Positions 47,115-56,500 of a stretch of 64,000 nt of DNA are shown here, in pieces. The DNA is from Prochlorococcus marinus XMU1419. GTDB lineage: Bacteria > Cyanobacteriota > Cyanobacteriia > PCC-6307 > Cyanobiaceae. Position numbers and translations under genes: made by a program. The notes below the pieces were generated by a model. That model was not told the origin of the DNA. It searched no databases and saw only the letters and a program-made list of their open reading frames with translations. The DNA lies in contig NZ_JAAORO010000003.1 in assembly GCF_017695955.1 (NCBI RefSeq), positions 496,001-560,000 of the forward strand, given 5' to 3'. Position 1 is the first letter of the stretch. Each line of letters starts with the position of its first letter.

Positions 47115-47130
47115 AGTATAGTATGATAAT
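47115..47130. promoter_or_regulatory. Facing -10-like elements of the HTH-like gene and desC
   Basis: TATACT on the minus strand (47120-47115) lies 21 bases before the HTH-like gene start, and GATAAT on the plus strand (47125-47130) lies 40 bases before desC. Placement is good for both; -35 elements are not evident. Confidence 0.35.
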
Positions 47131-47169
47131 ATTACATATCGGCAATTTTGAAAATAGCATTTCAATATC

Positions 47170-48108
47170 ATGAATTCAGTGATTTTCCAAGAAACAGCAA
47201 AATTAAAAAAACCTGTTCCAGCTGAAAAAGTTATAGAACTCTCAGAAAAATTACTTGAACCTTCCAGTCATTCAAAAAGATATCCTCCAAGACTACATAA
47301 AACTTGGGGAACGATAATTTTCATGGTTGCAATTCATATTCTTTCTCTTGTAGCTATACAACCAAAATTTTGGAGTCTCCCTGCAGTAGTATCACTATTA
47401 TTTTTTTATTGGGTAACTGCTTGTTTAGGAGTCACCCTTGGATATCACAGATTGTTATCTCATAGATCATTCATCGTTCCAAGATGGTTAGAAAGATTTT
47501 TTGCTACCTGTGGGGCTATAAGTTGCCAGCATGGACCAATAGATTGGGTAGGTTTACACAGGCATCACCACTCCTTTTCAGATACTGAAGTTGATCATCA
47601 CAATAGTAAAAGGGGGTTTTGGTGGAGTCATATGGGTTGGATGTTTAAAGACGTTGAAGCTCTAAAAGCTGTTCCAAAACTAAGTGCAGATTTAATTAAG
47701 GATCCATACTATAGATTTCTAAATAAATATTTTTTATTCTTACAAATTCCTATTGCACTCTCTTTGTACGCAATAGGTCAAAAATTAGGAGTTGGAGGAT
47801 GGGCTCTAGTCCTTTGGGGAATTCCATTAAGGCTTGTAGTTGTTTATCACATAACTTGGCTAGTAAACTCTGCGACGCATTGTTGGGGTAAAGCACCATT
47901 CGAGAGTGGTGATTCATCTAAAAACAATGCGTGGGTTGCAGCATTAACATTTGGAGAAGGTTGGCATAATAATCATCATGCATTTCCCAATTCGGCAAAA
48001 CAGGGATTATTTAGAGGTCAGATAGATTTAACATGGGAACATATTAAGATTCTTGCGAAATTTGGTCTTGCAAAAAAAGTAAAGTTACCCTCTAGGTCTT
48101 ATTATTAA
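47170..48108 (+). CDS. desC: Acyl-lipid delta-9 fatty acid desaturase
   Basis: Membrane di-iron desaturase that introduces the first double bond into lipid-bound acyl chains (312 residues). The three histidine boxes are HRLLSH near residue 93, HRHHH near 130 and HNNHH near 263. Hydrophobic segments flank them ([33 protein letters not shown]). Spacing and motif types fit DesC/stearoyl-CoA desaturase-like enzymes. Such enzymes tune membrane fluidity with temperature. It lies about 20 bases before rplI and is divergent from the HTH-like gene. Confidence 0.94.
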   Translation: MNSVIFQETAKLKKPVPAEKVIELSEKLLEPSSHSKRYPPRLHKTWGTIIFMVAIHILSLVAIQPKFWSLPAVVSLLFFYWVTACLGVTLGYHRLLSHRSFIVPRWLERFFATCGAISCQHGPIDWVGLHRHHHSFSDTEVDHHNSKRGFWWSHMGWMFKDVEALKAVPKLSADLIKDPYYRFLNKYFLFLQIPIALSLYAIGQKLGVGGWALVLWGIPLRLVVVYHITWLVNSATHCWGKAPFESGDSSKNNAWVAALTFGEGWHNNHHAFPNSAKQGLFRGQIDLTWEHIKILAKFGLAKKVKLPSRSYY

Positions 48109-48128
48109 CTATATTGTTCAATATTTTC

Positions 48129-48584
48129 ATGGCAAAAAGAGTACAAGTCGCATTAACTGAATCAATCGCTTCACTAGGTAAAGAAGGAGATCTAGTTGAA
48201 GTAGCACCTGGATACGCAAGAAATTTTTTATTACCTTATGGCAAGGCAATGAATGTAACACCGGCAGTCCTTAAACAAATTGAAAGGAAGAAAGAAAAAG
48301 AAAAAATCGCTGCTGATAAGTTAAAGCAAGAAGCATTAGATTTCCAAACTGCATTATCTACCATAGGTAGGTTTACTATCAAAAAACAGGTTGGAGAAGA
48401 TGGTGTTCTTTTTGGAACTGTTACCAATGGGGATGTTGCCGAAGCAATAGAAGCGGCAACTAAAAAAGAAATTGATAGAAGAAACATCACAGTTCCTGAT
48501 ATTCATAATTTAGGTTCTTTTACTGCAAAAATAAAATTGCATCCAGAAGTAAATGCAGAAGTGAATATTGAAGTAACAAGTTAA
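48129..48584 (+). CDS. rplI: 50S ribosomal protein L9
   Basis: Ribosomal protein L9 (151 residues from the ATG at 48129). The N-domain is [20 protein letters not shown] then [16 protein letters not shown], followed by the long connecting helix rich in Lys/Glu and the C-domain [21 protein letters not shown] longer frame from a TTG five codons upstream (48114) adds MFNIF, which is not family sequence, so the ATG is preferred. It is followed by dnaB 58 bases downstream, a common bacterial linkage. Confidence 0.97.
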   Translation: MAKRVQVALTESIASLGKEGDLVEVAPGYARNFLLPYGKAMNVTPAVLKQIERKKEKEKIAADKLKQEALDFQTALSTIGRFTIKKQVGEDGVLFGTVTNGDVAEAIEAATKKEIDRRNITVPDIHNLGSFTAKIKLHPEVNAEVNIEVTS

Positions 48585-48642
48585 TCAATTTGTTGCATTA
48601 TTTTGAAAAGTAGCCAGAGTATATATCTAAGCAATTAAAGAT

Positions 48643-50025
48643 ATGGTTTCAGTACCTTTTCCAAATAATGGGCAAAATAAAAATTTTAAAAAGGATTTTA
48701 ATAGTGAAAATGCTGGACTAGTCCCTCCTCAAAACGTTCAAGCAGAGGAAGCTGTTCTTGGTGGCATACTTCTTGATCCAGACGCGATCGGAAGAATTGC
48801 AGACCTAATTAAACCTGAAGCTTTTTATATAAATGCCCATCAAGAGATTTATAGAACGGCATTAATGTTGCATACCCAGGGTAAACCAACTGATTTAACA
48901 TCAATGAGTGCTTGGTTAGCAGATAATGGATCACTAGAAAAAATTGGAGGGAACAACAAACTAGTAGAATTAGTTGAAAATGTTTCCTCTACAGCATCCA
49001 TAGAACAAGTTGCTAATTTAATTAACGACAAATTCATGAGAAGGCAACTTATCAGATCTGGAAATGAGGTGGTTCAACTAGGTTTTGATCAAACTCAAGA
49101 TACCAATGAAGTGCTAGATAAAGCGGAGCAAAAAATTTTTGAAATAAGTCAAGAAAAACCTTCAAAAGGTCTTACTCAAGCAGCTGAAATCCTTACAAGT
49201 ACTTTCAATGAAATAGAGTCGAGATCATTAGGTACTTCAGTAGCTGGAATTCCAGTAAATTTTTACGACCTTGATGCGATGACTCAAGGATTTCAAAGAA
49301 GTGATTTAATAATTGTTGCTGGAAGACCTTCAATGGGAAAAACTTCAATAGTTCTTAATCTGGCTAAAAATGTTGCACAATCTCAAGATTTACCTGTGTG
49401 CGTATTTAGCCTTGAAATGAGTAAAGAACAGTTGACATATAGATTACTCTCTATGGAAGTTGGAATTGAGAGTGGCAGATTAAGAACAGGAAGATTACAG
49501 CAAGATGAATGGCCTTTGCTTGGAGAAGGTATCAATTCATTAGGTCAATTACCAATATTTATAGATGACAAACCTAACTTAAGTGTTTTAGAGATGAGAT
49601 CTCTGTGCAGAAGATTAATAGCTGAACAAAAAAAAGAATTAGGATTAATTGTTATTGATTACCTCCAGCTGATGGAAGGATCAACCCCTGATAATAGGGT
49701 GCAAGAACTTTCACGAATAACAAGAGGTCTTAAAAGCATGGCTAGAGAATTAAAAGTGCCAGTAGTAGCTTTATCTCAGCTTAGTAGAGGAGTAGAGTCT
49801 AGAACAAATAAAAGACCAATGTTAAGCGATCTAAGAGAATCAGGATCTATTGAACAAGACGCAGATTTAGTATTAATGATTTACAGAGATGAATATTATA
49901 ATCCAGAGACTGAAGATAGAGGAATTACAGAAATCATTGTCACTAAACATAGAAATGGACCCGTAGGAACTGTTAAATTATTATTTGAACCTCAATTTAC
50001 TAGATTTAGGAATTTAGCTAATTAA
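48643..50025 (+). CDS. dnaB: Replicative DNA helicase DnaB
   Basis: Hexameric 5'-3' replication fork helicase (460 residues). The N-terminal primase-interacting domain includes [20 protein letters not shown]. The RecA-like motor carries Walker [10 protein letters not shown] near residues 227-235, Walker [11 protein letters not shown], and [14 protein letters not shown] followed by [20 protein letters not shown]. It is continuous, with no intein, unlike dnaB in some other cyanobacteria. It lies between rplI and mnmG on the same strand. Confidence 0.98.
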   Translation: MVSVPFPNNGQNKNFKKDFNSENAGLVPPQNVQAEEAVLGGILLDPDAIGRIADLIKPEAFYINAHQEIYRTALMLHTQGKPTDLTSMSAWLADNGSLEKIGGNNKLVELVENVSSTASIEQVANLINDKFMRRQLIRSGNEVVQLGFDQTQDTNEVLDKAEQKIFEISQEKPSKGLTQAAEILTSTFNEIESRSLGTSVAGIPVNFYDLDAMTQGFQRSDLIIVAGRPSMGKTSIVLNLAKNVAQSQDLPVCVFSLEMSKEQLTYRLLSMEVGIESGRLRTGRLQQDEWPLLGEGINSLGQLPIFIDDKPNLSVLEMRSLCRRLIAEQKKELGLIVIDYLQLMEGSTPDNRVQELSRITRGLKSMARELKVPVVALSQLSRGVESRTNKRPMLSDLRESGSIEQDADLVLMIYRDEYYNPETEDRGITEIIVTKHRNGPVGTVKLLFEPQFTRFRNLAN

Positions 50026-50038
50026 ATCGATCCTCATA

Positions 50039-52006
50039 ATGCAAGATCATCACTCAACAAATGAATCTTTTGACATTATCGTCATTGGAGGGGGACATGC
50101 GGGATGTGAAGCTGCTATAACAACGGCAAAATTAGGATTTTCTACAGCCTTATTCACAATCAATTTAGATAGGATTGCTTGGCAACCTTGTAATCCTGCA
50201 GTTGGTGGTCCAGCAAAAAGTCAGTTAGTGCATGAAGTTGATGCATTAGGAGGAATCATTGGAAAATTAGCTGATAAAACAGCAATTCAAAAAAGAATAT
50301 TAAATGCAAGTAGAGGACCAGCTGTATGGGCATTAAGAGCTCAAACAGATAAAAGAGAATACTCAAAAAAGATGATCGAAATTCTTCAAAATACAGATAA
50401 TTTATCTTTAAAAGAAGCAATGATTACTGAACTGGATATTGCAAAAACTGAAGAAATTGGATTGAACTCAAAAAAAATCGTAAAAAAAAGAATAAAAGGT
50501 GTTAGGACTTTTTTTGGTAGTTATTATTCAGCAAAATCAGTTATCATTACAGCCGGTACATTCTTAGAAGGAAGAATATGGATAGGAAATAAATCAATGT
50601 CAGCTGGGAGATCAGGCGAACAAGCAGCAAAAGGTCTTACTCAAAACTTGCACGAAATTGGTATTAAAACAGAACGTTTAAAAACAGGAACTCCAGCAAG
50701 AGTTGATAAAAGAAGTATTATTTTTGATGAATTAGATATTCAACCAAGTACTGCAGCAGATAAATATTTTTCGTTTGACCCAGATATAAAAAATAATATG
50801 CCCCAAGTTAGTTGTCACATCACAAGAACAACTACCAAAACACATCAACTAATTCGAGACAATTTACATTTAACTCCTATTTACGGGGGTTTTATTGATA
50901 GTAAGGGGCCGAGATATTGTCCATCAATTGAAGATAAAATCGTTAAATTTGCTGATAAAGAATCACATCAAATTTTCTTAGAACCAGAAGGAATTAATAC
51001 CCCTGAAATATATGTTCAAGGATTCTCTACAGGTTTACCCGAAAATATTCAATTAGAACTTTTAAGAACCTTACCTGGATTAAGTGAATGTAAAATGTTG
51101 CGACCAGCATATGCTGTCGAGTATGACTATATCCCTGCAACACAACTCCAACCAACACTCGAAACGAAAGAAATTAAATATTTATTTAGCGCTGGACAAA
51201 TCAATGGAACTACTGGTTATGAAGAGGCAGCAGCACAAGGATTAGTTGCAGGAGTCAATGCAACAAGAAAACTAAACAAAAAAGATCCAATAATCTTCAC
51301 TAGAGAAAGCAGCTATATAGGGACAATGATCAATGATTTAATTACCAAAGATCTCAAAGAACCATATAGAGTTCTTACTAGTAGAAGTGAATACAGGTTG
51401 ACCCTGAGAGGAGATAATGCAGATAGGAGATTAACCCCATTAGGTTATGAACTTGGGCTAATTGATGAGAAAAGATGGTCGTTCTATCAAGAAAAAATGA
51501 AACTCCTTGAAGAAGAGAAATTAAGATTAAAAAACACTCGTTTAAAAAATACGGATGAAATATCAAAAAAAATTGAATTAGACACGGGATCAAAAATCAA
51601 AGGCTCAACAACTTTGAAAGAACTTTTAAAAAGACCAAACTTTCATTATTCAGATCTAATTAAATATAATTTGACTGAAAAAAATATAGCTTCTTCAATA
51701 CAGGAAGGTGTTGAAATAGATATTAAATACGAGGGTTATCTTAAAAGACAAAAAAACAATATTGAACAAATAAATCGTCAAAGCTGTAAATCTCTGCCTC
51801 AAGAAATAAATTATGAAAAGATAGATACATTATCATTAGAAGCTAGAGAAAATTTGAATAAGATAAAGCCAAAGAATTTTGGTGATGCTTCAAAAATTCC
51901 GGGAGTAAGCAAAGCAGATTTAACTGCATTACTTGTTTGGCTAAAAATAAGAGAAATAAATAAAGAAAAGGCAAATATTTTTGTCGAAAAAAAGTTATCA
52001 TCTTAA
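50039..52006 (+). CDS. mnmG: tRNA uridine-34 5-carboxymethylaminomethyl modification enzyme MnmG
   Basis: FAD-dependent partner of MnmE that modifies wobble U34 (655 residues; also called gidA). The FAD site [20 protein letters not shown] is at the N-terminus, with [20 protein letters not shown] near 50-70. [50 protein letters not shown] and a C-terminal helical MnmE-binding domain follow. It starts 13 bases after dnaB. Confidence 0.97.
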   Translation: MQDHHSTNESFDIIVIGGGHAGCEAAITTAKLGFSTALFTINLDRIAWQPCNPAVGGPAKSQLVHEVDALGGIIGKLADKTAIQKRILNASRGPAVWALRAQTDKREYSKKMIEILQNTDNLSLKEAMITELDIAKTEEIGLNSKKIVKKRIKGVRTFFGSYYSAKSVIITAGTFLEGRIWIGNKSMSAGRSGEQAAKGLTQNLHEIGIKTERLKTGTPARVDKRSIIFDELDIQPSTAADKYFSFDPDIKNNMPQVSCHITRTTTKTHQLIRDNLHLTPIYGGFIDSKGPRYCPSIEDKIVKFADKESHQIFLEPEGINTPEIYVQGFSTGLPENIQLELLRTLPGLSECKMLRPAYAVEYDYIPATQLQPTLETKEIKYLFSAGQINGTTGYEEAAAQGLVAGVNATRKLNKKDPIIFTRESSYIGTMINDLITKDLKEPYRVLTSRSEYRLTLRGDNADRRLTPLGYELGLIDEKRWSFYQEKMKLLEEEKLRLKNTRLKNTDEISKKIELDTGSKIKGSTTLKELLKRPNFHYSDLIKYNLTEKNIASSIQEGVEIDIKYEGYLKRQKNNIEQINRQSCKSLPQEINYEKIDTLSLEARENLNKIKPKNFGDASKIPGVSKADLTALLVWLKIREINKEKANIFVEKKLSS

Positions 52007-52087
52007 AAGCAATCGTTCAGAGCACTGAATAATAAACTTTTTAACTCACCAAAAATTTTATGGGAAGAAAAAGCTTCTACTTTTTTA

Positions 52088-52630
52088 GTGAAAAATTCAC
52101 TCCCAGAAATATCTGGTTCATGGAAATTAATGTTGCTTGGGGATGGAAGTCCAACTAGACATCTACAGCTTTTAACTAATCAAGAGACGAAAATTAAATT
52201 AATTTCAATGCAAGTAGATCCTCTATGCATTCAAGAAGGTCCCAAAGAATTAAATCAGTTAAATGGCCCCTTAATTAGAAGACAAGTATGGATTAAAAAC
52301 AATAATAAAAACCTAGCATGGGCTGAAAGTTGGTGGAATGCAGAACAAGTGAGTGAAAATTTAAAAGCCAAAGAAGAGCCAATTTGGAAGAATTTGACAC
52401 AAGACAGATCAGAATTGTTTAGAGAAGTTGACCGAATTTCTCTTGTAAATTCAAATTGGTTAGAAGATCAATTTTGTTTTAAAGGACCATTCTGGTCAAG
52501 AAATTATAGATTTTTTCGAGACAAAAAGCCCTTAACGATTATTAGAGAAGTCTTTAATCCTCATTTAGAAAATTTATTAGGTTATTCAGGAATTAAAGAA
52601 TTTACAAAACTATACTCTTCTTCTTCTTGA
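52088..52630 (+). CDS. Chorismate lyase, cyanobacterial type (DUF98-like)
   Basis: Likely splits chorismate to 4-hydroxybenzoate and pyruvate, the entry to plastoquinone head-group synthesis in cyanobacteria. From the GTG at 52088 it has 180 residues. The blocks WKLMLLGDGSPTRHLQLLT, PLIRRQVWIKN, LAWAESWWNAE and RDKKPLTIIREVFNPHLENL fit the small chorismate-lyase/UTRA-like fold. The same frame stays open upstream to the mnmG stop without ATG, GTG or TTG, so the true start may be an atypical codon further 5'. It overlaps the next convergent gene by 21 bases. Confidence 0.8.
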   Translation: MKNSLPEISGSWKLMLLGDGSPTRHLQLLTNQETKIKLISMQVDPLCIQEGPKELNQLNGPLIRRQVWIKNNNKNLAWAESWWNAEQVSENLKAKEEPIWKNLTQDRSELFREVDRISLVNSNWLEDQFCFKGPFWSRNYRFFRDKKPLTIIREVFNPHLENLLGYSGIKEFTKLYSSSS

Positions 52631-53173
52631 TCTAGGAAGATTCCTTGATTTTGATTGACCTTGTTGGTTTAATTGATTTCTTGATAAATTATGTTCTTTT
52701 TCTGAATCTCTTTGCCATCTTTCAACTTTGAAATCCATTTCATCTGGCCAATCTTCGTTTATACTCTCTTTCCCATAAGGTAATTTTTTTTGCTCAGTTG
52801 TTTGTAAATTTTTTGGTTGCCTTAAAGATATTGCTTCTAGAGGTCTTTTTAAATAAGGTTTAGTAAATTCATAAGAATTGGATTCTCTAGTAAATGTCTT
52901 AATGTCGCTGTTATCACCGTAAAAATTATCATCATTCCAATCATCGTTATCTTCATCAAAAAATAAATCTACTTTTTCTGATACCCATTTTCCTACTTTT
53001 TTAACACTCTTACTTGAGATTCCTTGAAAATCTGAGTTCCTCCTTTTACCTGGCCTAGCCCCAGATACTCCATCGACGAATTGTCTTCCAGTTTCAAAAA
53101 TTTTATCAACTTGTTTATCAACAATATTTCTATCAAAACTATTTCTAAGATTTCTAATTCTCCTTGAATCCAT
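52610..53173 (-). CDS. Basic, low-complexity hypothetical protein
   Basis: A 187-residue protein I cannot assign. It is rich in Arg, Lys, Asp and Asn. Its N-terminus (MDSRRIRNLRNSFDRNIVDK) and residues about 45-75 (an ISSKSVKKVGKWVSEKVDLF helix) look folded. An acidic stretch (FFDEDNDDWNDDNF) and an Arg/Gln/Ser-rich end (RNLPRSRRRRV) look disordered. No signal or membrane segment. The Arg-rich end suggests nucleic acid binding; this is inference from composition only. It overlaps the convergent chorismate lyase gene by 21 bases. Confidence 0.65.
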   Translation of the reverse strand: MDSRRIRNLRNSFDRNIVDKQVDKIFETGRQFVDGVSGARPGKRRNSDFQGISSKSVKKVGKWVSEKVDLFFDEDNDDWNDDNFYGDNSDIKTFTRESNSYEFTKPYLKRPLEAISLRQPKNLQTTEQKKLPYGKESINEDWPDEMDFKVERWQRDSEKEHNLSRNQLNQQGQSKSRNLPRSRRRRV

Positions 53174-53256
53174 AAATTATTATGCTTTTTAAAATATAAA
53201 TTACATTAAAAAATTAAATAATTCCAAATATAGAAACAAAAACACATCTTATATTT

Positions 53257-53784
53257 TTAATCAAACAAAATTAAACATTTTTTGTTCCATGATCCATTAA
53301 AGAAATTTACACAACATTTTTTACATGCAATATTCTTTATTCTTTTCCTATAGAAAAATTTTTCACCACAATTTTGACAAGTTCCTATGTATTTTAATTC
53401 TCTCCTCTCAATAGGAAATGAGTGCCTTACAGAAATTTGAAAATTCTTCTCTTTCTCATTAATTTCATTCATTTTTGCTAAGAAATTTGGGCCATGTATC
53501 TCATTTTTTTTTAATATCCTATCTACCCATGCATGAATCATCTCATGACATAAAGTACTGTTTATTTCACTAGTAGATAATTTACTCAAAATAGGTTTCG
53601 ATAAGATAATTTCAGAATCCATAAGGCCATTAATTCGTTTTCTTTTATAAAAACCAGCAGTAGTTTTTAATCTATTGTCACTCCATCTAACTTTTACTAA
53701 AGGTTGATTATTAACGGCTAAGGAATTTTCAAAATATTGGCTATTAAATCTATGAAATAAAGGTAGAAGAGGAATTACAGACAT
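53257..53784 (-). CDS. SprT-like zinc metallopeptidase
   Basis: A 175-residue SprT/SPRTN-related protein. The zinc-binding HEMIH is at residues 80-84 with a third histidine likely in EIHGPNFLAKM. Near the C-terminus, four cysteines in two CxxC pairs (GTCQNCGEKF and IACKKC) form a probable zinc ribbon. Eukaryotic relatives degrade DNA-crosslinked proteins; bacterial members are poorly studied. Length and layout match bacterial SprT-like proteins. It is divergent from the small membrane protein gene. Confidence 0.88.
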   Translation of the reverse strand: MSVIPLLPLFHRFNSQYFENSLAVNNQPLVKVRWSDNRLKTTAGFYKRKRINGLMDSEIILSKPILSKLSTSEINSTLCHEMIHAWVDRILKKNEIHGPNFLAKMNEINEKEKNFQISVRHSFPIERRELKYIGTCQNCGEKFFYRKRIKNIACKKCCVNFFNGSWNKKCLILFD

Positions 53785-53868
53785 TATGGATTAAAATTAG
53801 TATTATTTTGACAAAAAAAGCCATCAAAAACGATTTCTTTTCTTAAAGTAATAAAAACTCAAATCAAC

Positions 53869-54288
53869 ATGGATGCAACACTAGTAAAAGATATCGGAAT
53901 TAAAGCCTTATTAGTTGGCGGAGCAGTACTAGTTTCTTTTTGGACTTTTAATGCAGTCAAATTAGTTATAAGCGCCAGAGGAATTAATCCATTAGTAAGA
54001 AAGTTTTTTGATCAAATAGCTGCTGGCAGAATTGATGCAGCTTATGGTTTGACTACAAAAACTTATAAAACTCATGTTAAACGCCAAGACTTTCTTAAAT
54101 TTTTAGCTAGTTTAAACCTCAATAAATACAGAAATTTAAAATCAGGAAGACCTAGAGTCCAAGAAGATCAAATCATAATAACTTTAAATTTAAAGTCAGA
54201 AGACAAACAAGATGAGCTTCCATTAGATTTTACTTTCGCAAAAACTGATAATGATTGGAAAATAGACAGAATAGCTAAAGTGAATTAA
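53869..54288 (+). CDS. Small membrane-anchored NTF2-like protein
   Basis: A 139-residue protein with one N-terminal membrane helix (KALLVGGAVLVSFWTFNAVK) and a C-terminal domain resembling NTF2-like DUF4864/DUF3887 folds: a helix pair NPLVRKFFDQIAAGRIDAAY and KTHVKRQDFLKFLASLNLNK, then strands ending FTFAKTDNDWKIDRI. Function unknown. It ends nine bases before the DNA ligase gene and may be co-transcribed. Confidence 0.75.
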   Translation: MDATLVKDIGIKALLVGGAVLVSFWTFNAVKLVISARGINPLVRKFFDQIAAGRIDAAYGLTTKTYKTHVKRQDFLKFLASLNLNKYRNLKSGRPRVQEDQIIITLNLKSEDKQDELPLDFTFAKTDNDWKIDRIAKVN

Positions 54289-54297
54289 TCATTTCTT

Positions 54298-55626
54298 GTG
54301 AGGCAAAAAGAATTGTTTAAAGAAGAAATAATACATCAATTAGAATTACATCCAAGTAGGTTAGATAAAGAAAAAATCATCTTAAAAGCAATGGAAGAAG
54401 GTCTAGATGATTTTTTTGAAGGAATCCGAATGGCACTTAATCCATTGGTGACTTTTGGTGTGAAAATTGTTCCTGAAAAAGAGACTGAAAAAAGTCAAAA
54501 ATTTTTATGGGAAGATTTTAGAAAATTAGCCAATAAGCTTATTCAAAGAGAACTTACTGGTCACGCTGCTCGCGATGCAATTCTTACCGCTATGGAATCT
54601 GCAAAAAAAGAAGAATGGAATGGATTTTATAGACGAGTTTTAATTAAAGATCTTAGATGTGGTGTATCTGAAAAAACAATCAACAAGATAGCAAAGAAAT
54701 TTCCAAAATATGCTATTCCTATTTTTTCTTGTCCTCTAGCTCATGACAGTGCAAATCATGAAAAAAAAATGATAGGAAAAAAGCAAATTGAAATTAAATT
54801 AGATGGTGTACGCGTCTTAACTATTATTAGACAAAATAAAGTAGAAATGTTTTCTCGTAATGGGAAACAGTTCCATAATTTTGGTCATATTATCTCAGAA
54901 ATAGAAAACGTCTTAAAAGAAGACCCAGCACCTTATGACTTAGTACTCGATGGTGAAGTAATGAGCGCTAACTTTCAAGATTTAATGAAACAGGTACATA
55001 GAAAAGATGGCAAACAAACCAAAGACGCAGTGCTCCACCTATTTGACTTGTGTCCCCTTGAAAACTTTCAAAAAGGGAGATGGAACACTAGTCAAACAAA
55101 AAGAAGTTTATTAGTAAAAGAATGGGTAGCAAAACATTCTATGCTTCTAAAACATATACAAACACTTGAATGGGAAAATGTTGATCTCGATACTATTGAG
55201 GGACAGAAAAGATTTGTTGAGCTTAATAAATCTGCCGTGGAGGGTGGATATGAAGGAGTAATGATTAAAGACCCAGATGCAATTTATGAATGTAAAAGAA
55301 CACACAGTTGGTTAAAAGCAAAACCTTTCATTGAAGTCACTTTGAAAGTTGTATCGGTTGAAGAAGGTACAGGTCGCAATAAAGGTAGGCTGGGAGCAAT
55401 CTTTGTAGAGGGAGAAGATGATGGGTATGAATACAGTCTGAGTTGCGGAAGCGGATTTAGTGATATCCAACGTGAAGAATATTGGTCAAAACGTAATCAT
55501 CTCGTTGGTCAACTTGTAGAAATCAGAGCTGATGCTAAAACTAAATCAAAGGATGCAGTGGCTTTTAGTCTTAGATTTCCTAGATTCAAATGCTTTAGAG
55601 GATTTAAATCTGGAGAAAAAATTTAA
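54298..55626 (+). CDS. ATP-dependent DNA ligase, T4-like
   Basis: Seals DNA nicks through an enzyme-AMP intermediate (442 residues, GTG start). The adenylated lysine is K167 in EIKLDGVRV (motif I). Motif III is YDLVLDGEVM, motif IV GGYEGVMIKD and motif V WLKAKP. An N-terminal helical domain of about 150 residues has QRELTGHAARDAILTAMES and RRVLIKDLRCGVS. These and CGSGFSDIQ in the OB domain line up, from memory, with phage T4 gene 30 ligase rather than with bacterial LigB, LigC or LigD. Bacteria normally rely on NAD-dependent LigA, which is not in this window. Confidence 0.93.
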   Translation: MRQKELFKEEIIHQLELHPSRLDKEKIILKAMEEGLDDFFEGIRMALNPLVTFGVKIVPEKETEKSQKFLWEDFRKLANKLIQRELTGHAARDAILTAMESAKKEEWNGFYRRVLIKDLRCGVSEKTINKIAKKFPKYAIPIFSCPLAHDSANHEKKMIGKKQIEIKLDGVRVLTIIRQNKVEMFSRNGKQFHNFGHIISEIENVLKEDPAPYDLVLDGEVMSANFQDLMKQVHRKDGKQTKDAVLHLFDLCPLENFQKGRWNTSQTKRSLLVKEWVAKHSMLLKHIQTLEWENVDLDTIEGQKRFVELNKSAVEGGYEGVMIKDPDAIYECKRTHSWLKAKPFIEVTLKVVSVEEGTGRNKGRLGAIFVEGEDDGYEYSLSCGSGFSDIQREEYWSKRNHLVGQLVEIRADAKTKSKDAVAFSLRFPRFKCFRGFKSGEKI

Positions 55627-55740
55627 ATTTTAAAAAATACTATTCAAAAAATTAGTCTATATAAATGTAGTTTTTAATTAAAAACTTTGTATTTTAGCTG
55701 TAAAATATAAGAAAAATCATCTGAACTTTTTGCGAGACTT

Positions 55741-55893
55741 ATGACAAAGAAAAAAGTTTTCAACTACATAAAAACACCCTGTGGACAAGCAAAATATATC
55801 GAATTAGAAGCCACCAAAACTTTACTAGGAAAATTTAGGCTTTTGTGGTTTATCCTAATTGCATCTATAAGAGATTGGAATATTAAAGATTAA
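55741..55893 (+). CDS. Small hypothetical ORF (50 codons)
   Basis: Reads from an ATG at 55741 to TAA at 55893. It is basic at the start (MTKKKVFNYIKTPCGQAKYI), with a hydrophobic segment near the end (LGKFRLLWFILIASIRDW) that could be a short membrane or amphipathic helix. It fills the space between the ligase gene and the convergent TVP38-family gene, about 115 bases after the ligase. Codon use looks like that of its neighbours. No family recognised. Confidence 0.5.
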   Translation: MTKKKVFNYIKTPCGQAKYIELEATKTLLGKFRLLWFILIASIRDWNIKD

Positions 55894-55897
55894 ATTC

Positions 55898-56500
55898 TTA
55901 GGAGTTTTCAAAATATTCTTTAGAGTATTTAGCTAAAAAATATGCAACTAAAGATGTTGAGACAACTCCAATGATAGTCATATATAAATTATTTGGTGAT
56001 TGCACATTTTTTAACTCCTGGAGACTTTTTGCCAAACTACCTATTGAGCAATACAGAAAAGTTCCTGGAATTATTCCAATAAGACCAAGAGTGAAATCTC
56101 TAAACTTAACATTATTCAAACCATAAAAATAATTAAGAATACTGAAAGGAAATATCGGCGATAATCTCGCTAAAAAAATTAATTTAAGTCCGCCTTTTTC
56201 TACTACTTTTTCCATAATACTTAATTTTGGATAACGGCTAAAAAGATTTTTTAATTTTTTTGCAAAAAAACTTTTTGATATAAAAAAAGCAACTGATGCT
56301 CCTATGAAAGCGGAAACGAAAACGATAATTGATCCTAAATATGAGCCATATAAAAAACCTGATAATAAAGATAACCAAGAAGCTGGAAGTATTAATAAAA
56401 CAATTAAAATATAAATACAAACAAAAGAAAAGATACCAATTCCAGTATTAAAAAAAAACGACAAATTATAAATATTTTCAAGGACTATATTCATTCTCAA
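55898..56500 (-). CDS. TVP38/TMEM64 (SNARE-associated, DedA-like) membrane protein
   Basis: A 200-residue integral membrane protein. About five hydrophobic segments surround the family core: PASWLSLLSGFLYGSYLGSI, FIGASVAFFISKSFF, and FLARLSPIFPFSILNYFYGL with the R-x-S-P-x-x-P-F-x-x-x-N signature, then FTLGLIGIIPGTFLYCSIGS. Family members are linked to lipid transport or scrambling. Its start overlaps the valS stop by four bases, so it is probably co-translated with valS. Confidence 0.9.
   Translation of the reverse strand: MRMNIVLENIYNLSFFFNTGIGIFSFVCIYILIVLLILPASWLSLLSGFLYGSYLGSIIVFVSAFIGASVAFFISKSFFAKKLKNLFSRYPKLSIMEKVVEKGGLKLIFLARLSPIFPFSILNYFYGLNNVKFRDFTLGLIGIIPGTFLYCSIGSLAKSLQELKNVQSPNNLYMTIIGVVSTSLVAYFLAKYSKEYFENS

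Noticed and set aside
47121-47135. GTA-TGATAATAT-TAC upstream of desC as an NtcA site
   Set aside because: The spacer is nine bases, while the NtcA consensus is GTA-N8-TAC, and it overlaps the proposed -10 boxes rather than lying upstream of one.
48643-50025. Intein in dnaB (also considered for gyrB and dnaX)
   Set aside because: All three proteins run continuously through their ATPase motifs at normal length, with no intein splice-site or endonuclease blocks.
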